The notes below the pieces were generated by a model. That model saw only the letters and a list, made by a program, of their open reading frames with translations. It was not told where the DNA came from and made no database searches. 64,000 nucleotides of DNA from Onchocerca volvulus (Eukaryota > Nematoda > Chromadorea > Rhabditida > Onchocercidae), in assembly GCA_000499405.2 (NCBI GenBank), contig HG738137.1:24208798-24272797 (forward strand). Reading direction: 5' to 3'. The translations under genes and the position numbers were made by a program. Shown piece by piece: positions 23,974 through 35,985 of this stretch (position 1 is the stretch's first letter; each line of letters begins with the position of its first letter).

Positions 23974-25839
23974 GGGAACTGCAAATAAATTACCATGATT
24001 ACTCGACGAAAACTTGCAATATTCAAATGTAACTTGACCTGAAACGCACTAACGTACAAAATTTTGAATTACTTAGTGATTACGAATATTATGTGGCCCC
24101 AACTGGGAGCATGCTGAAAATAAACGATATCACATAAATCAACATTCCTTTTTTGGTAAATTCATCATTAAAAGAATTAATGGAAGACAAGGTTTCAAGA
24201 TACAATTAATAAGATTTTGATTAGTATGCGATAAAGGATCGTTTTTTAGATACCTATTCATAATTCACTGCTTTCATTTATGTTACTATGAATAAGCAGT
24301 ATCTTTGCTGCGAATGATTAAATCATTTTTGATTATGCTAAGAAAAAAAAAATGATAAATAAACGAATAATTGTAATATGAATTATGTTGGATTTGAGAT
24401 GCTGAATATTTTTCTGTTGTTTTTGCAGATGAAAAAGTGCTTGTTTTAGTAGCAAGCACTTTTTGCTTTTGCTGCTTGAACTTTTATAAAGAAAATTGTG
24501 AATTTGATCGAACAACAATCAACGAATACTTGAATAGTTCTTTAAAATAAGCATTTATTTGATGAACAAGAGAGACACAGCTGCTATAATGTAAAAAGAG
24601 GAACTGGAAAGTAATTATAAATTTGAAATTTATGTTTGCATTTTTTTTAAAAATTCAAAATAGATGAGAAGGCAATTTAGCACTTAACAGAATTGAAAGA
24701 ATTAGTAGCAAAAATGATGTCTGATCAAATGATGAATTTTGCTAAAAGTGCTAATGCTTCAATAAGAGGAAGCCAAATAATTGCAAATAATTGTATGTTA
24801 TTATTTATTAAGCTAATTTGCAAAATCTTACGATAAATATATTGAAATATTACTTCTCCAAAGAATTCCACTAATTCTGATGTCACGGATGAAAGAACGA
24901 ATGATTGGTTGTTTTTAATTTTGCTGTTCCATTGACTCATCCGAATTATTTTTTAATTAAATGATATCTCAAAGAGAAGTAAAATTAAATTCAATTATAT
25001 CTGACTGACATTAACTGATACATTTTTGAAGTTGAAAAATTCCGATCATTTATTATAATAATCCAGAGTGAATCACATTTCTGACCATTTCATTGACAAC
25101 TGCGATAAAAAAATTTCCGAAAATGCTGGAATTAATTAATCTATAACTTTTTGAATAATTAAATTTTGAACTGTTCCTTCTGAAACTTTAAATAAACATT
25201 TTTCATTATTCGGGATTAATATCAAATGTAGATGATAATCGAAAGTTCATTATATTTTGTAGTGATGTTTTTTTATGAAGACAAAAAACAACATATCATA
25301 TCAAATATTTTTAAGTAAGTACAAAAAATATTTAATATTAAGCTGCAAGCTTGAATTTGGAGAGGAGAAGTTCAAAATTTAATTATAAACAATATAGCTT
25401 TAATTATTATACAATATAGCTACAATAATACGGTTTTATGCATGATTTGATATAGAATTAATGAATTAAAATCTGCGATTTATCAATAAGAACTGCTGCA
25501 CGTTATTATTTGTTTCATACAGTCTTCAAGAATAGAGATTCAAAAATTCATTTCTTCATTCGAAACTCTTCAAATTGATGCAGTATTTATACCAGGCGCA
25601 ATACTGACAATTGTCATCAGTTCCGCAATGCTTATAGTCAAAATTCGAAATTACGACTAGTATAAGTTGGAAAAGCAAATCTGTAAGATTGGTTTTAACC
25701 ATGGAATTTCTGGAAAGATTACGAATTGAGCGTTAAAACACTAAGGAATGTGATTTTTCTATTAAATATTGAGAATTTTCTCAAGTATCGTATATGCATA
25801 GCAAATCGAAAATGTCTGGGAAGCTTGCCTTAAAGTTGA
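23974..25839. other. Upstream region of the TRMT11 gene, no gene recognised
   Basis: It should contain the minus-strand TRMT11 promoter just above 23973. A perfect 12-base hairpin lies at 24432-24464. A 40-codon plus-strand frame at 24714-24836 (MMSDQMMNFAKSANAS...) looks mildly protein-like but has no supporting neighbours. Confidence 0.45.
24432..24464. repeat. Perfect 12-bp stem hairpin
   Basis: AAAAAGTGCTTG, a 9-base loop TTTTAGTAG, then CAAGCACTTTTT. Pairing extends imperfectly outward on both sides (TTTTGCAGATG against GCTTTTGCTGC). Its role is unknown. Confidence 0.75.
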
Positions 25840-26039
25840 ATTCGCTACGTTTCAATGTTGGAGAAAAAATCTGATAATTTGCAATTTAGTTTGTAGTCTA
25901 GTTGAACTGAAGACTGATTCTCGCTGTTTTGATTCGGCTGAGTCAGCAATAAATGTGAGGAGGGTTTTTCTGCGTCTTGTGTGGCAGAACTAAATCTGTT
26001 GAGAAAAGTTTTATTGAATGATAAAAGACTGATTCTCTG

Positions 26040-26290
26040 TAACAAACAATCATCAAACAATATCCAGGCAAATTGATCACTAGGCTATTCTTTGCTTTGT
26101 CACTAGTAGAGAAGAATACTGTTCAATTGAATTGTCGGATTGTTGTCACTTTTGTGTCGCTTTGAACTGTCGAACTGGAACTCCTGGAACTCCGAGCAGT
26201 TGCTACTACTTCACTTTATCCAGCATCGATCTTTGTCATTTACCCGTAAATTGGAGCGTTTTGGCGGTAAACATATTTGAAACTATATCG
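26040..26290 (-). repeat. Helitron 5'-segment repeat, copy 1
   Basis: Related to 27165-27500 in the same orientation: both carry the block AAATTGATCACT(A/G)G...TTACTTGTTGAGAAGAGTA (plus-strand view) and the GCGTTT(T/A)GGCGG motif at the far end. A third related copy lies at about 51640-51830 on the other strand. Confidence 0.6.
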
Positions 26291-26303
26291 CCCCACTTAA
26301 CCG

Positions 26304-26580
26304 TTAGTACTCCTTGCTTACAATAATTATCGTGGCGTTATTTGCAACTTTCAGCCTTCCCCTACATCTAATATGTTTAATTTCACAATGCTTGTAGGCA
26401 AGATTTTTTGTTGTTTCATTGTAGATACAGAGATTGTGTGGTTTATCGATTCTAGAACACGCAACATATAACTGTACATGTAAGAAGCAAACTGTGTATA
26501 GATTCAAATTGCAAAATTCTAAAGATTGTCTCTGAACTTTATTGATGTTGATTAAAACACTAATGAAATTGGGAATTGCA
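26304..26580 (-). pseudogene. Helitron helicase C-terminal remnant
   Basis: The frame encodes ININKVQRQSLEFCNLNL, then a segment ending HVQLYVACSRIDKPHNLCIYNE. It matches the Pif1-family helicase motif VI region, typically TINKAQGQS and QLYVACSRV. Gln-Arg replaces the usual Gln-Gly, and the upstream helicase motifs are absent. It is part of the surrounding Helitron relic. Confidence 0.75.
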
Positions 26581-27164
26581 ATCTCTTAAATTGAAATGGT
26601 AAAAAAAAAAAAAAAGAAAAAATGCTTTAATTTTCGTATAACCGGCAAGCAAGGCTCTGCTACCCCAAGTTGAGACAATTTAATTTTTCCGGCTATGCAA
26701 CATAAGGCTGCCATTTAAAAATGGCCAAAAAATCATTTTTTTTTTCCATTAAATTTTTTCTTTCGTTTCTCCATTAAATTTCAGAGCTTTGCAATAAGGA
26801 CATACCTCAGTAATAGTGTCAATAAGAACCATGTAGACTCAAACTATAATTATCAACCTGGGTTGTACCGGAATGCAAGGCAATTGTAATTGTGCGATTG
26901 CTGAGCACGGAATCATGTTTGAAGTTGATCTATTGTTTCTCGTTGACGCCTTTCAGCCATGCTTAACCATGTTCGCAACTGTGCATCAAATCTAGCTGCA
27001 CGTCATTCTGCTCGCATTTGAGCCATTCTTCGTCTTTTAAATCGTCCCAATCTTCCTCTTTGCAAGTACGATAACCTATGTCTAATCTTCTGCTATGATG
27101 AACATTATTTGGATGAACTAAAGCAGTCCATATGCATCCAAACTGGCTTCGAAATTATTTGAGA

Positions 27165-27500
27165 ATATTCAAGTAAATTGATCACTGGATTATTCCTTTC
27201 TTTGTTACTTGTTGAGAAGAGTAGAATTCCTTGACTTTTGATTTGCTACTATTGGTACGTCGATCTATATCTTTGTAAAATTGTCGCTTTGGTAAAATGC
27301 CGTAAGAAAAACTCCGAACTGAACTGTCTGCTGAACTCGAATTGCTGTAGAACCTAAATTGATTTCGCTCCAAAATCCGGCCTTTTCAAATCCTTTCGAG
27401 GCTCCTCTTCCTTTCTCGGAATCCACATGTCGGCTTATGTAATTACTTTGTTTATCTGTTAATCAGAGCGTTTAGGCGGGACACATGTTTATCTTACGGC
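27165..27500 (-). repeat. Helitron 5'-segment repeat, copy 2
   Basis: Same family as 26040-26290, separated by about 1.2 kb. It lies directly upstream of the Helitron N-terminal coding remnant. The join GCTTTAGTTCATCC(A/G)AATAATG is also found at 51810-51833. Confidence 0.6.
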
Positions 27501-28554
27501 ATTTTAGCTGGTAACATGTTTATTCTTATGGAGATGTAAAAAATAAGTATATCTACATGGAAACACTTTCAAATCAGTCGGTGAAGAGTTTGAAACGCTG
27601 TCTGATAGCAATATTTTTACACTTACTTTTTTATTTATATAGATTCATTTTCTAGTAGTCAAATTTTGCATAAATTATGTTGAGAAATTGATAAATATTT
27701 TTCAGCAAAATATTAGATTACAAATGCTTAAAATTCGATAACATAATCATTATCAATTAATAATTCTGTTGTATATTTTTCCACTAGCTGCAACATTTCA
27801 TTGAAATTGTCGAATTAAGTCTCAAAAAAAAAAGAAACAGTGTCGGAAAACCCGAAATAATTTTCTAGAATAATTTTTGTTTCTCAAAATACTTAAGCTA
27901 TAAAAAATTGTTCTATTTGGGTCATTATTCAATTCACATGTAATGTCGGTATGCTAATCAAGTAACATGTGAGGTTATACACATCCGATATACTAATTAT
28001 TGCAAAAATTAAATTCTTTCTCATACCAATCTCTTACATAGCATGAGAAAGCTATGTGATTCCTTTCTTTTGTATTTTATAAGCCACCCGCTTATCGAGG
28101 ATAGAAGGGTTATTCTTAAAATTGGTTTTGCTAGTGTCGGTGTGACAATTTCGACTGCGGAATGCTTCGACTGTTGTAATTGAAGCTAGTGGCTGTTGTA
28201 AATTTTTATAATCTCGACTTTAAATTCTTCGACTTGATAATCCTCGGTTTTTATAATTTTAATTCCATAATCTTCTGCTTCATAATCTTTGATTCGATAT
28301 ATTATTCTGTAATCAATTATTTGCGATATTAATAATAAACATACAAATTAATTTAATGTAAAATGTTTTTTATTTTATTATTTACTTTCTTTTCATTTGG
28401 TTAAATTTATTATTCGATCACTAAAAAGATCACTAAAACTTCCTGAATGATATCAATGATTTTTGATTATCATATCTGATTGATCAACCATTCTTCTAAA
28501 ATTACACAAATGATTTTGGGTGTTACATGTGATTGATTTTGTTTCACTTCCGCA
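27501..28554. other. Gene-free stretch
   Basis: Nothing firm. A TTCGACT-rich patch at about 28140-28300 contains several short related units (TTCGACTG, TTCGACTT, ATAATCTT) and hints of an old coding frame on the minus strand, too short to name. Confidence 0.4.
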
Positions 28555-28558
28555 CAAC

Positions 28559-28709
28559 TTTCAACAGATGTCGATTTCAGGAATTTTCCTATTCAAATGC
28601 ATTGATTGTTTGCTACAATATCATTTATCAATTAAACTACCATTTGCCAGTTATCAAATGATCAGTGCGTTTGAATAGCAAGGTTATCGAAGTTGACATC
28701 TGCTGAAAA
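28559..28709. repeat. Imperfect inverted repeat (MITE-like hairpin)
   Basis: The left arm 28559-28606 and right arm 28661-28709 pair over nearly 50 bases with few mismatches; the shared core is AACAGATGTC and CTATTCAAA(T/C)GCA(T/C)TGAT. The loop is about 54 bases. The size and structure suit a small non-autonomous DNA transposon. No flanking target duplication could be confirmed by eye. Confidence 0.7.
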
Positions 28710-28894
28710 TTACTGTCATCTTCACTTTCATTACCAAAATTTTTTTCTTTCTCTCTTTCTTCTATAAAAATTATATCAACTGAATTCATTATTTTGCAAT
28801 TTTTTTAACTAAAACTTTTTAAATATCAAAAATTTTAAAATCTATTCCTCGTTTTTTCCTTTTTTTTTTTTTTTAATGGAAGCATCGGATATAT

Positions 28895-29215
28895 CTTCTA
28901 CGCTTGAAAACCTTTCTATGACTAAAAATTGACCCATAATCTCCTCCAAATTTGAACTTCGGCAAACAAAGATGACCATCGATCTCAGAGTTTATTGGAT
29001 GGAAGATTGTGATATTGAGTCCTCAGCAACAGTCAGGAAAGCAGAACCTGGTCTGATTAGTGTTACATTTTGACCTTTTTCTTCCTGTAGTTTAGCTCAA
29101 CTGCTCTTCAGGAACAACTAACTCTACACAATTTTCATTCTCGTCAATAAATAACTCTCGACACTTCTACAGGAGTAATTGCTTTAGCAACAAACTGGCC
29201 CAGATTTGAAGAATA
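28895..29215 (-). pseudogene. Decayed coding fragment of unknown identity
   Basis: Three successive minus-strand frames read protein-like text in series: QFVAKAITPVEVSRVIY, then IDENENCVELVVPEEQLS, then KLQEEKGQNVTLIRPGSAF continuing LTVAEDSISQSSIQ. Each ends at a stop a few bases from where the next begins. The unusually ordinary composition in an AT-rich setting suggests a former exon or transposon gene broken by frameshifts. No family was recognised. Confidence 0.4.
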
Positions 29216-31189
29216 ATGTGTATGATATCAATTTATATTAGCACAAATATTGAAAATTTCATTCATTACTTCCAACATTTCGATCTTTGCTCTTAAAATT
29301 TCAATTTCACTCATTTATTTCTCGGATAAAATAAAAGTGCGCATAATTATAATTGATAAATTGGGATATATTATTGACGAACAATTTTATCAACTGTTAA
29401 AAAGTAAATTTTAAAATTTTATTTAGTTGCATTTTTTAGTTCCATATTATTTTTATATATGCTGTATTTTATTATTCTTACTATTATTATTTTCAATAAA
29501 ATATTTGCATTAAAAAAAATCGATTAATTTAAATTGTGACGTATTATATAACCATAGGATCTAGTATCTCGAAAATAATTGCTCAATTCTATCTTTGAAA
29601 ATAATTTCAAACTAAATTAGTCGGATTTTCTCACAAAGTTTGTTGCTTGAATTTTTATATTCTTTCTTCCATTCAAATTTTTTACTTTTACACAGTAATT
29701 ATATAAAAAAACATTACCGACAATTGATAAATTTCTTCATCGCAATTATAAACAATTTTTTCAAATAACTTTTTTAACAAAAATTTTTTTCTTTCAGGAA
29801 ATAATTTTTCCTGTCGTAATACTTTTTTTTTTTTTTTTGCGTAACTTGAACAGACCTAAAAGCTTGCAAAATCAACAAGAACTAAACCACTAACCAAAAA
29901 CATTGTTTTAATTTTTTGGTTGATTCAATATCAAATAAAAAAAACTAGTGCTAGAAATTTTTTTTTTTTTTATTCATACCAACAGATGAATCATTCCTCA
30001 GTATTTCTTCGCAGTGATCAGGAAAAGTGTTTTTAACTTAAAAATTGCTTTTGATTTGTAGAATTTCTTGTATTTTCTCTCCATTAACATTGGGTAATTT
30101 GATTTTTAAAGAAGAAAGTCTTTTGTTTTAATTTGCGAAAATGTTTACTTTTTAATCTAATTTCATCAATATATGCTAATTTAAATGTTGGACTTATTAA
30201 CAGTGGTAAAAGAGAATATTTTTTATTTTAATGAGCAAAATTATTTACTTTTAATTTTGCTTCATTAATATTTGCTAAATTTAATTGTCAATATTTTCTT
30301 TCACTTATTAAAGAAAGTATTTCTATTTGGCTGTAAAATAAATTCTTTGCCAATCATTTTGCATCTTTTATGCTCTGTTTTTTTTTTCATTTATTTCTGC
30401 TATTTGCTTCATTTAATTTCATTTTATTAGTAACTCCAATTTGCAACATTTATTCCCACCTTTTGCTGTTTGAATTGTTTATTCAATTTCGTTTATTGAA
30501 ATTTGAAACATTGAGCTTTTAGATATGATTCATTACAAACTAAACTGCTCAAATTTCAGTTTCGAATGTTTATAAATGCCAATGAGATGGGATTTTCTAA
30601 ATGCTTATTTATCAGTTTAATTGCCAAATTCTTTTTTTTTTTTTAGCAAGATTTAGCGTTGAAACAAAATATTTTTGTCATTTATTTGAAACTTGAAAAG
30701 TTCTTTTCAACGAACTTTTAAAAAATTTTCATCATTTTCTACGAAGTATGCTTCTGTTTCGTTTCTTTCAATAGTTCTACATTCATTAGGATGTTGCTTT
30801 TCGAATCTTTACACTTCCAAATTGTTCAGTAGAAAGTTATTCTTTAAATTTCGAAGAAAAAAAAATTTTTTTTTTTTTCCTTTCAAATTGCGTAAATTTG
30901 GTCGCTGGTTCCTATAATTGCTACATTTAATATAAATAATTGAAATATTTTAATTTAATCAATCATCATTAAAAGAAACATTATAAAAAATTAATATTTA
31001 AATTCAGATAATTTAAATTTTTCCTGGTAAAATTTAGCATTGTTTATTAAAATTTGCCCAATATTTTTATTATCCTAAATTTTGTGCTAATTGATTATAC
31101 AATGTTAATGATAATATTTGAATGAAATAATATTATTATTAACGTCAAAATTTATTTCGAGTAATGCAATTCGTTTTAGCAATATTCAA
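29216..31189. other. Region upstream of the hexosaminidase gene
   Basis: AT-rich DNA with T-tracts near 29823 and 29960. Segments at about 30040-30330 repeat loosely the theme TTGATTT/TTTACTTTTTAATTT...TTCATTAATAT. No exon was recognised, and the promoter for the gene starting at 31190 should lie near its end. Confidence 0.45.
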
Positions 31190-34100
31190 ATGTGGCTGTT
31201 TATTATCATACTGATAGTTGGCCATGTTTTACAAGAAAAATTTATCGAAAGTTGGCCTGATCCATATTTCCGTTCAAAAGGTGCTGTTTGGCCACAGCCA
31301 CAATACATGACGATCGGTAGCAAATCGATGATAGTTGATTCAGAAGCATTTAAATTTGTATCAACCGTTGGAGAATGTGAAATTATCGATAAAGCTATCA
31401 AACGTTATCATAAACGTTTATTCGATAAAACAGAATATAGCATTGTGAAAATGACTAAGCTACAAGAGATCAAAATACTGGCTGATGAGGTTGCAATTAA
31501 GCTTTATAACATTTCATTCATTTAAAAAAAAAAATGCTGAAAATTTCAAAAAATGTGTTTTTATTTGAATTTTTTCCTAATTGCTATTTATTTATTTTAA
31601 CTGAATTAATAGCTTCAATGTGAGTAAATTGATAAATGAAGCGAAGTATCAATAATTTCTGAAATCGTCTACAATATAAACTCGTTTTTCATTTTTAAAA
31701 TTATTTGATTGATTAGTTAGTCAATTAATTAACTTGGATGATAGTTAAATTATCCAATTAATTAATTAATTAATCAAATTTACACCATTTATTATTTACA
31801 GATTCTTAGTAATTTGACAATATTTGTGGATGGAGGATGTACTGATCAATTCCCACAATTTGGTATGGATGAGAGTTACAAATTGAACATTACAAATAAT
31901 ACTGCTCTTTTAAAAGCTAATCAGGTTTTTTTTGGATTAAATAGCATTAATAAATTATTGAAATTAACAGCAAATCTAATTTTGCATATAAACTCTAAAA
32001 ATTAAAATATGAAATTTAGGTTTGGGGTGTTTTAAGAGGATTAGAATCATTTGCTCATCTTTTTTTCGATCAAAATACCAAAATAAGGAAAGCTGAAATT
32101 CGTGATTATCCACGCTTTTTATATCGTGGAGTTTTATTGGATACAGCTAGGTATTTGTTTTTTTTTTTGATTAAATTTCATTTTATTTGGATAAGTCGAA
32201 TCTGAATTCGAATTTGAAATATTAAATACATGAGAAAAAATTTTGATTAAATAATTATTTAATTCAAGCAGAAAACAATAAGAACTGATTCAAATTAGCA
32301 TCCAATTGCAATTTTATTGATAGTCGCTTTTTTATATTTCGAATTCTCAATATGTGAGTTCATTTTGAATACTAATAATGTTATAAATTTAAATTTAAAG
32401 GTTTGAATTAAATTTTTCAAAATTTCAAATCAATTGTGCATTAACTATCATAGAATCAAATTTTTTTTTTTTGACAAATTTTTTTGATAAATAATTTTGA
32501 TACTCATTTCTTATCAACTTCATTTACGATTGTAATGCATAAACGGGTGTTATGAGACAGAGTTGCTGTGACATATCTGAATTATTTTTCATTTTTTCGT
32601 TTTCTTGAGGGAGGAATGTGGCATTCTACCATTTGCTCTAACATTTTATAATTGATGAAATGATTAATTTAATTTTATAATCAATCAATCAATTGAGAAG
32701 CAGGAAGAATATTGCAGGCATTACTTATCGGTTGATGTTATAAAAGCAAATATTGAATTAATGGCTCAGAATAAATTTAATACATTTCATTGGCATATTG
32801 TTGATATCGAATCATTTCCATATAAGTCTGAAGTTATTCCGGAATTAATTAAAGGAGCTTATACACCAAATCATATCTATACAATATCACAGATTAAGGT
32901 TTACATTTATAAAATTAGTTTAAAAATATTAGAAATCTTTTAATAATTATTTAAGACAAAAAAACCGAACTATCGATTTTTCAATAGATAACGATTATTT
33001 CAAAATAGTACTTCAGAAATTAATTTGCATTTTTAATTCATTAATATTTTTTATAAATGCATTTTTTTTTATATCTTCATGATAGTAAATAATACATTAA
33101 TGTATATGTAAACATCTTTTCATGTTATAATAAAACATTTTATAGGATGAAATTTTAAAAATTATAAATGAAATTTGATTTTTGGCGCATATTTCAGAAA
33201 TTCCTTCAAATTATTAATTTTTTAATATTGTCATAAATGTAATTTTAACATATTTAGCAAAACAAATATGTTGTTATTGTGTGTAAAAACATACATTACA
33301 GTAAAACATTTTTTTTTTGATGAATTTTTTTATATATAGAAATGAAATTTAATTTAAATATTTTTTGATATAAATGTTTACTTTGCTTTCAGGAATAAAG
33401 CATATAGTTGAATTTAAGTTAAAAATGTTCAAATTAAATGTATTCATTTTTCATCTTAATTCACAAAAATATGTTTAAAAGATGTACGAATTTTAGGATA
33501 TAATTAACTATGGTCGATTACGTGGGATACGTGTGGTACCAGAATTTGATACACCAGGACATATGAAATCATGGGGTATCGGTGTAAAAGATCTTTTAAC
33601 TAAATGTTATCATGCAAATGGTTCAATATATGAGAATTTCGAGAATTTATTAGATCCTACAAATCCAAATACGTGGGATATCCTGACTGCACTCTTTCAG
33701 GTAATCTATTTTTTTTTTTTTTTGTTTTCTTTTTTGATGAAATATTTTCCGCCCCAAAATTATTATTATTTTTTTTTTACTGGCATATAATTTGAAATGC
33801 TGTAATTGATAGAATTGATTAGAATATCTCTTGAAAGATAATTTAGTAGAATTTTTAGGAAATATTTTTAACATTCCAAGATAGTTATATTCATCTTGGT
33901 GGTGATGAAGCACAGTATTGGTTTACGGAATGTTGGACATCAAATCCGAATATTCGACAATTTATGGAGGTTCCCTTTTCCTGACTATAATATTATAAAG
34001 AATTTCTAAATTTTGGATAATTCGAATTTGAAATTTAAATTTGGAATACCTTATGTTTTCAAGAAAAGTTATTTCCAAATTTTGATAATAGAAATGAATC

Positions 34101-35985
34101 AACAAGCTTGTTTAAAAATAAAAAATAAAACTAATTTTTTCATTTTTTTTTAAAAAAGATTTATGGACTTAAAGATGGTTCCGATATTCAAGCCTGGTAC
34201 TTCAGTAAACTTATTCCTCATCTTCTCACTCTGAAGGGTGGAAGAAACAAAAAGTTTCTTGTATGGGAGGTAAGTCATTTATGGAAAATCGATAATTAGT
34301 CATTTCAAAAAGAAAAAGAAATATTTGACTGAATTTTCAAAAAATTTTTAAATTTTAAAAGTCAATATCATATACAAAATTCATACTTTTTCAAACTTAT
34401 CAATACATGTAAGCACTTTTTGATCTAATTCATTGATTTAAGTTTTAAATTTATTAAGAAACTATAAAAAAAACTTTTTTTTTTTTCAAAAAGGAAGTAA
34501 TAATGAAGGGGAATTTAACAACAAATGGCATAACAAATGCTGATATAATAGCACATATTTGGAAAGATGAGGATCATATTGATTATGCAACAAAAATGGG
34601 ATATTCAGCAATCTTATCAGCATGTTGGTATCTCGATTCGATCACATCAACTGCTGATTGGAAATTTTACTACAGTTGTGATCCACAGGTTCAACAATAA
34701 TTCATCTTGTTGTTAGCAAAAAATAAATGAAAATTTTAAGATTGTATGGAATAAAGAAAATGAAAATTTTTTGATGAAAAAATTTTTTAAAATATCAGAC
34801 GAAAAAAGAAAGAAAAATTATGCATTTTTTGATTCAAAAAAAACTATAAAAATTAGTGGAAAATTGTAAAAATTTCAAAATTCTTATATTTAACAATTAT
34901 ATAATTCAAACAAAAAAAAAAAGAAAATTATGCAAACTTTTATAACTAAAATGAATCAAAATTTATTAGAAAGTTATGAAATTTTCGAAATTTTCGAAAA
35001 ATTGGAGGTATTTTTTGTTTTTTTACTAACCTATCAAGAAGTATATTTACTTTTTCATTCAAAAGATGATACTTTATAATCTTTTTTTTTAACACTTTTT
35101 CTTTTTCCCTTTAAAAGAAAAAAAAGTTTTCTCTCATTTTTTCTCTTCAAAAGAAAAAGTTTTCTCTCATTCTCTCTCTCACCTTTGTATTTCAATTATT
35201 GAAGAAAAAAAAAAAAAGTAATTGATATAAATATGTAAGAATTTCAATGGTACTCAAACGCAAAAACGTCTCGTGATAGGCGGCGAAGCAGCACTTTGGG
35301 GTGAATGGGTTGACGAAAGTAACGTGATATCACGTTTGTGGCCACGTGCGAGTGCTGTTGCAGAACGCTTATGGAGTTCTGCTGAAACGACAGATATTGG
35401 AAAAGCTTGGCCAAGGTTATTTTTTTCATTTTAATACATATTTAATTATTAGATAAGTCATCCTTAATTATTGCAATTCAATTTAATATTCATTTAAGCT
35501 ATCAAAAATTAATTATTTAAGGAATTATTGCGAAAAAATATTTGGACGAAAGAAAAAAATCAACAAAAAAATCATTTTTTAATGAATAAATGATACAAAA
35601 ATTTTCAAATCCTCTTGGTTAAATTTTCTCGTTTTAGTCATTTTCCAGCGCTGAAATTATCAAATACTTTTGCAAGTGTAATTTTTAGCTTGATCTCTTT
35701 TCATCAATGTTTAAATTCGCAAATAATGATAGAAAATGATGCAAACAGAGAAATTTATATAAATAATAGGAAAAGAAGAAAGTGGAATAGAAGATTCTTC
35801 TTTAATAATGTACTAATGATAAATCCATAACGGTTAGTGATAACGATAAGCTGATAAGATGATTTATTTGCAGATTATATGAAATGCAATGTCGAATGAA
35901 AGCACAAGGATATCCAGTACAACCGGCTGAAGGACCAGGATATTGTGAACATGAATATAAAATTCAATTACCGCTTTATGAATAG
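31190..35985 (+). CDS. hex-1: Beta-N-acetylhexosaminidase (glycoside hydrolase family 20), hex-1-like
   Basis: It removes terminal beta-linked GlcNAc/GalNAc from glycoconjugates, in lysosome or secretion. Exons: 31190-31489, 31802-31924, 32020-32150, 32718-32898, 33497-33700, 33859-33969, 34159-34269, 34494-34688, 35240-35415, 35874-35985. Together they give an open frame of 547 codons plus stop, near the family's usual length. The start at 31190 begins a signal peptide ([15 protein letters not shown]). The non-catalytic N-terminal domain covers exons 1-3. The barrel starts near [15 protein letters not shown]. Then follow [25 protein letters not shown] and the catalytic HLGGDEA pair (Asp-Glu). 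The C-terminal half has [30 protein letters not shown] and GPGYCEHEY. One oddity is VDIESFP where VDDQSFP is usual. All splice borders are GT/AG. It appears intact. Confidence 0.94.
33015..33375. repeat. Diverged tandem duplication inside a hexosaminidase intron
   Basis: Two copies about 171-177 bases apart share TTAATATTTTTTATAAATG, TAAAACATTTT and ATGAAATTT(G/A)ATTT blocks in order. The fourth intron is longer than its neighbours as a result. Confidence 0.5.

Larger units (their letters stand above)
25840..27500 (-). mobile_element. Degenerate, internally deleted Helitron relic
   Basis: The minus strand preserves scattered parts of a Helitron Rep/helicase protein in order. Near 27100-26950 it reads RRLDIGYRT, then RMAQMRAE, a stop, RAARFDAQLRTWLSMAERRQRETI, the Arg/Glu-rich N-terminal repeats. 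Near 26805-26785 it reads EVCPYCKALKF. Near 26580-26304 is the end of the Pif1-type helicase: ININKVQRQSL ... QLYVACSRIDKPHNLCIYN. Most of the Rep and helicase core is missing, and stops and shifts occur throughout. Two similar 5' segments (about 26040-26290 and 27165-27500), both with a CCGCC(A/T)AAACG motif, suggest a tandem or nested insertion. Confidence 0.72.

Noticed and set aside
24714..24836. 40-codon frame MMSDQMMNFAKSANAS...
   Set aside because: Same reason: no exon borders or neighbours to support it.
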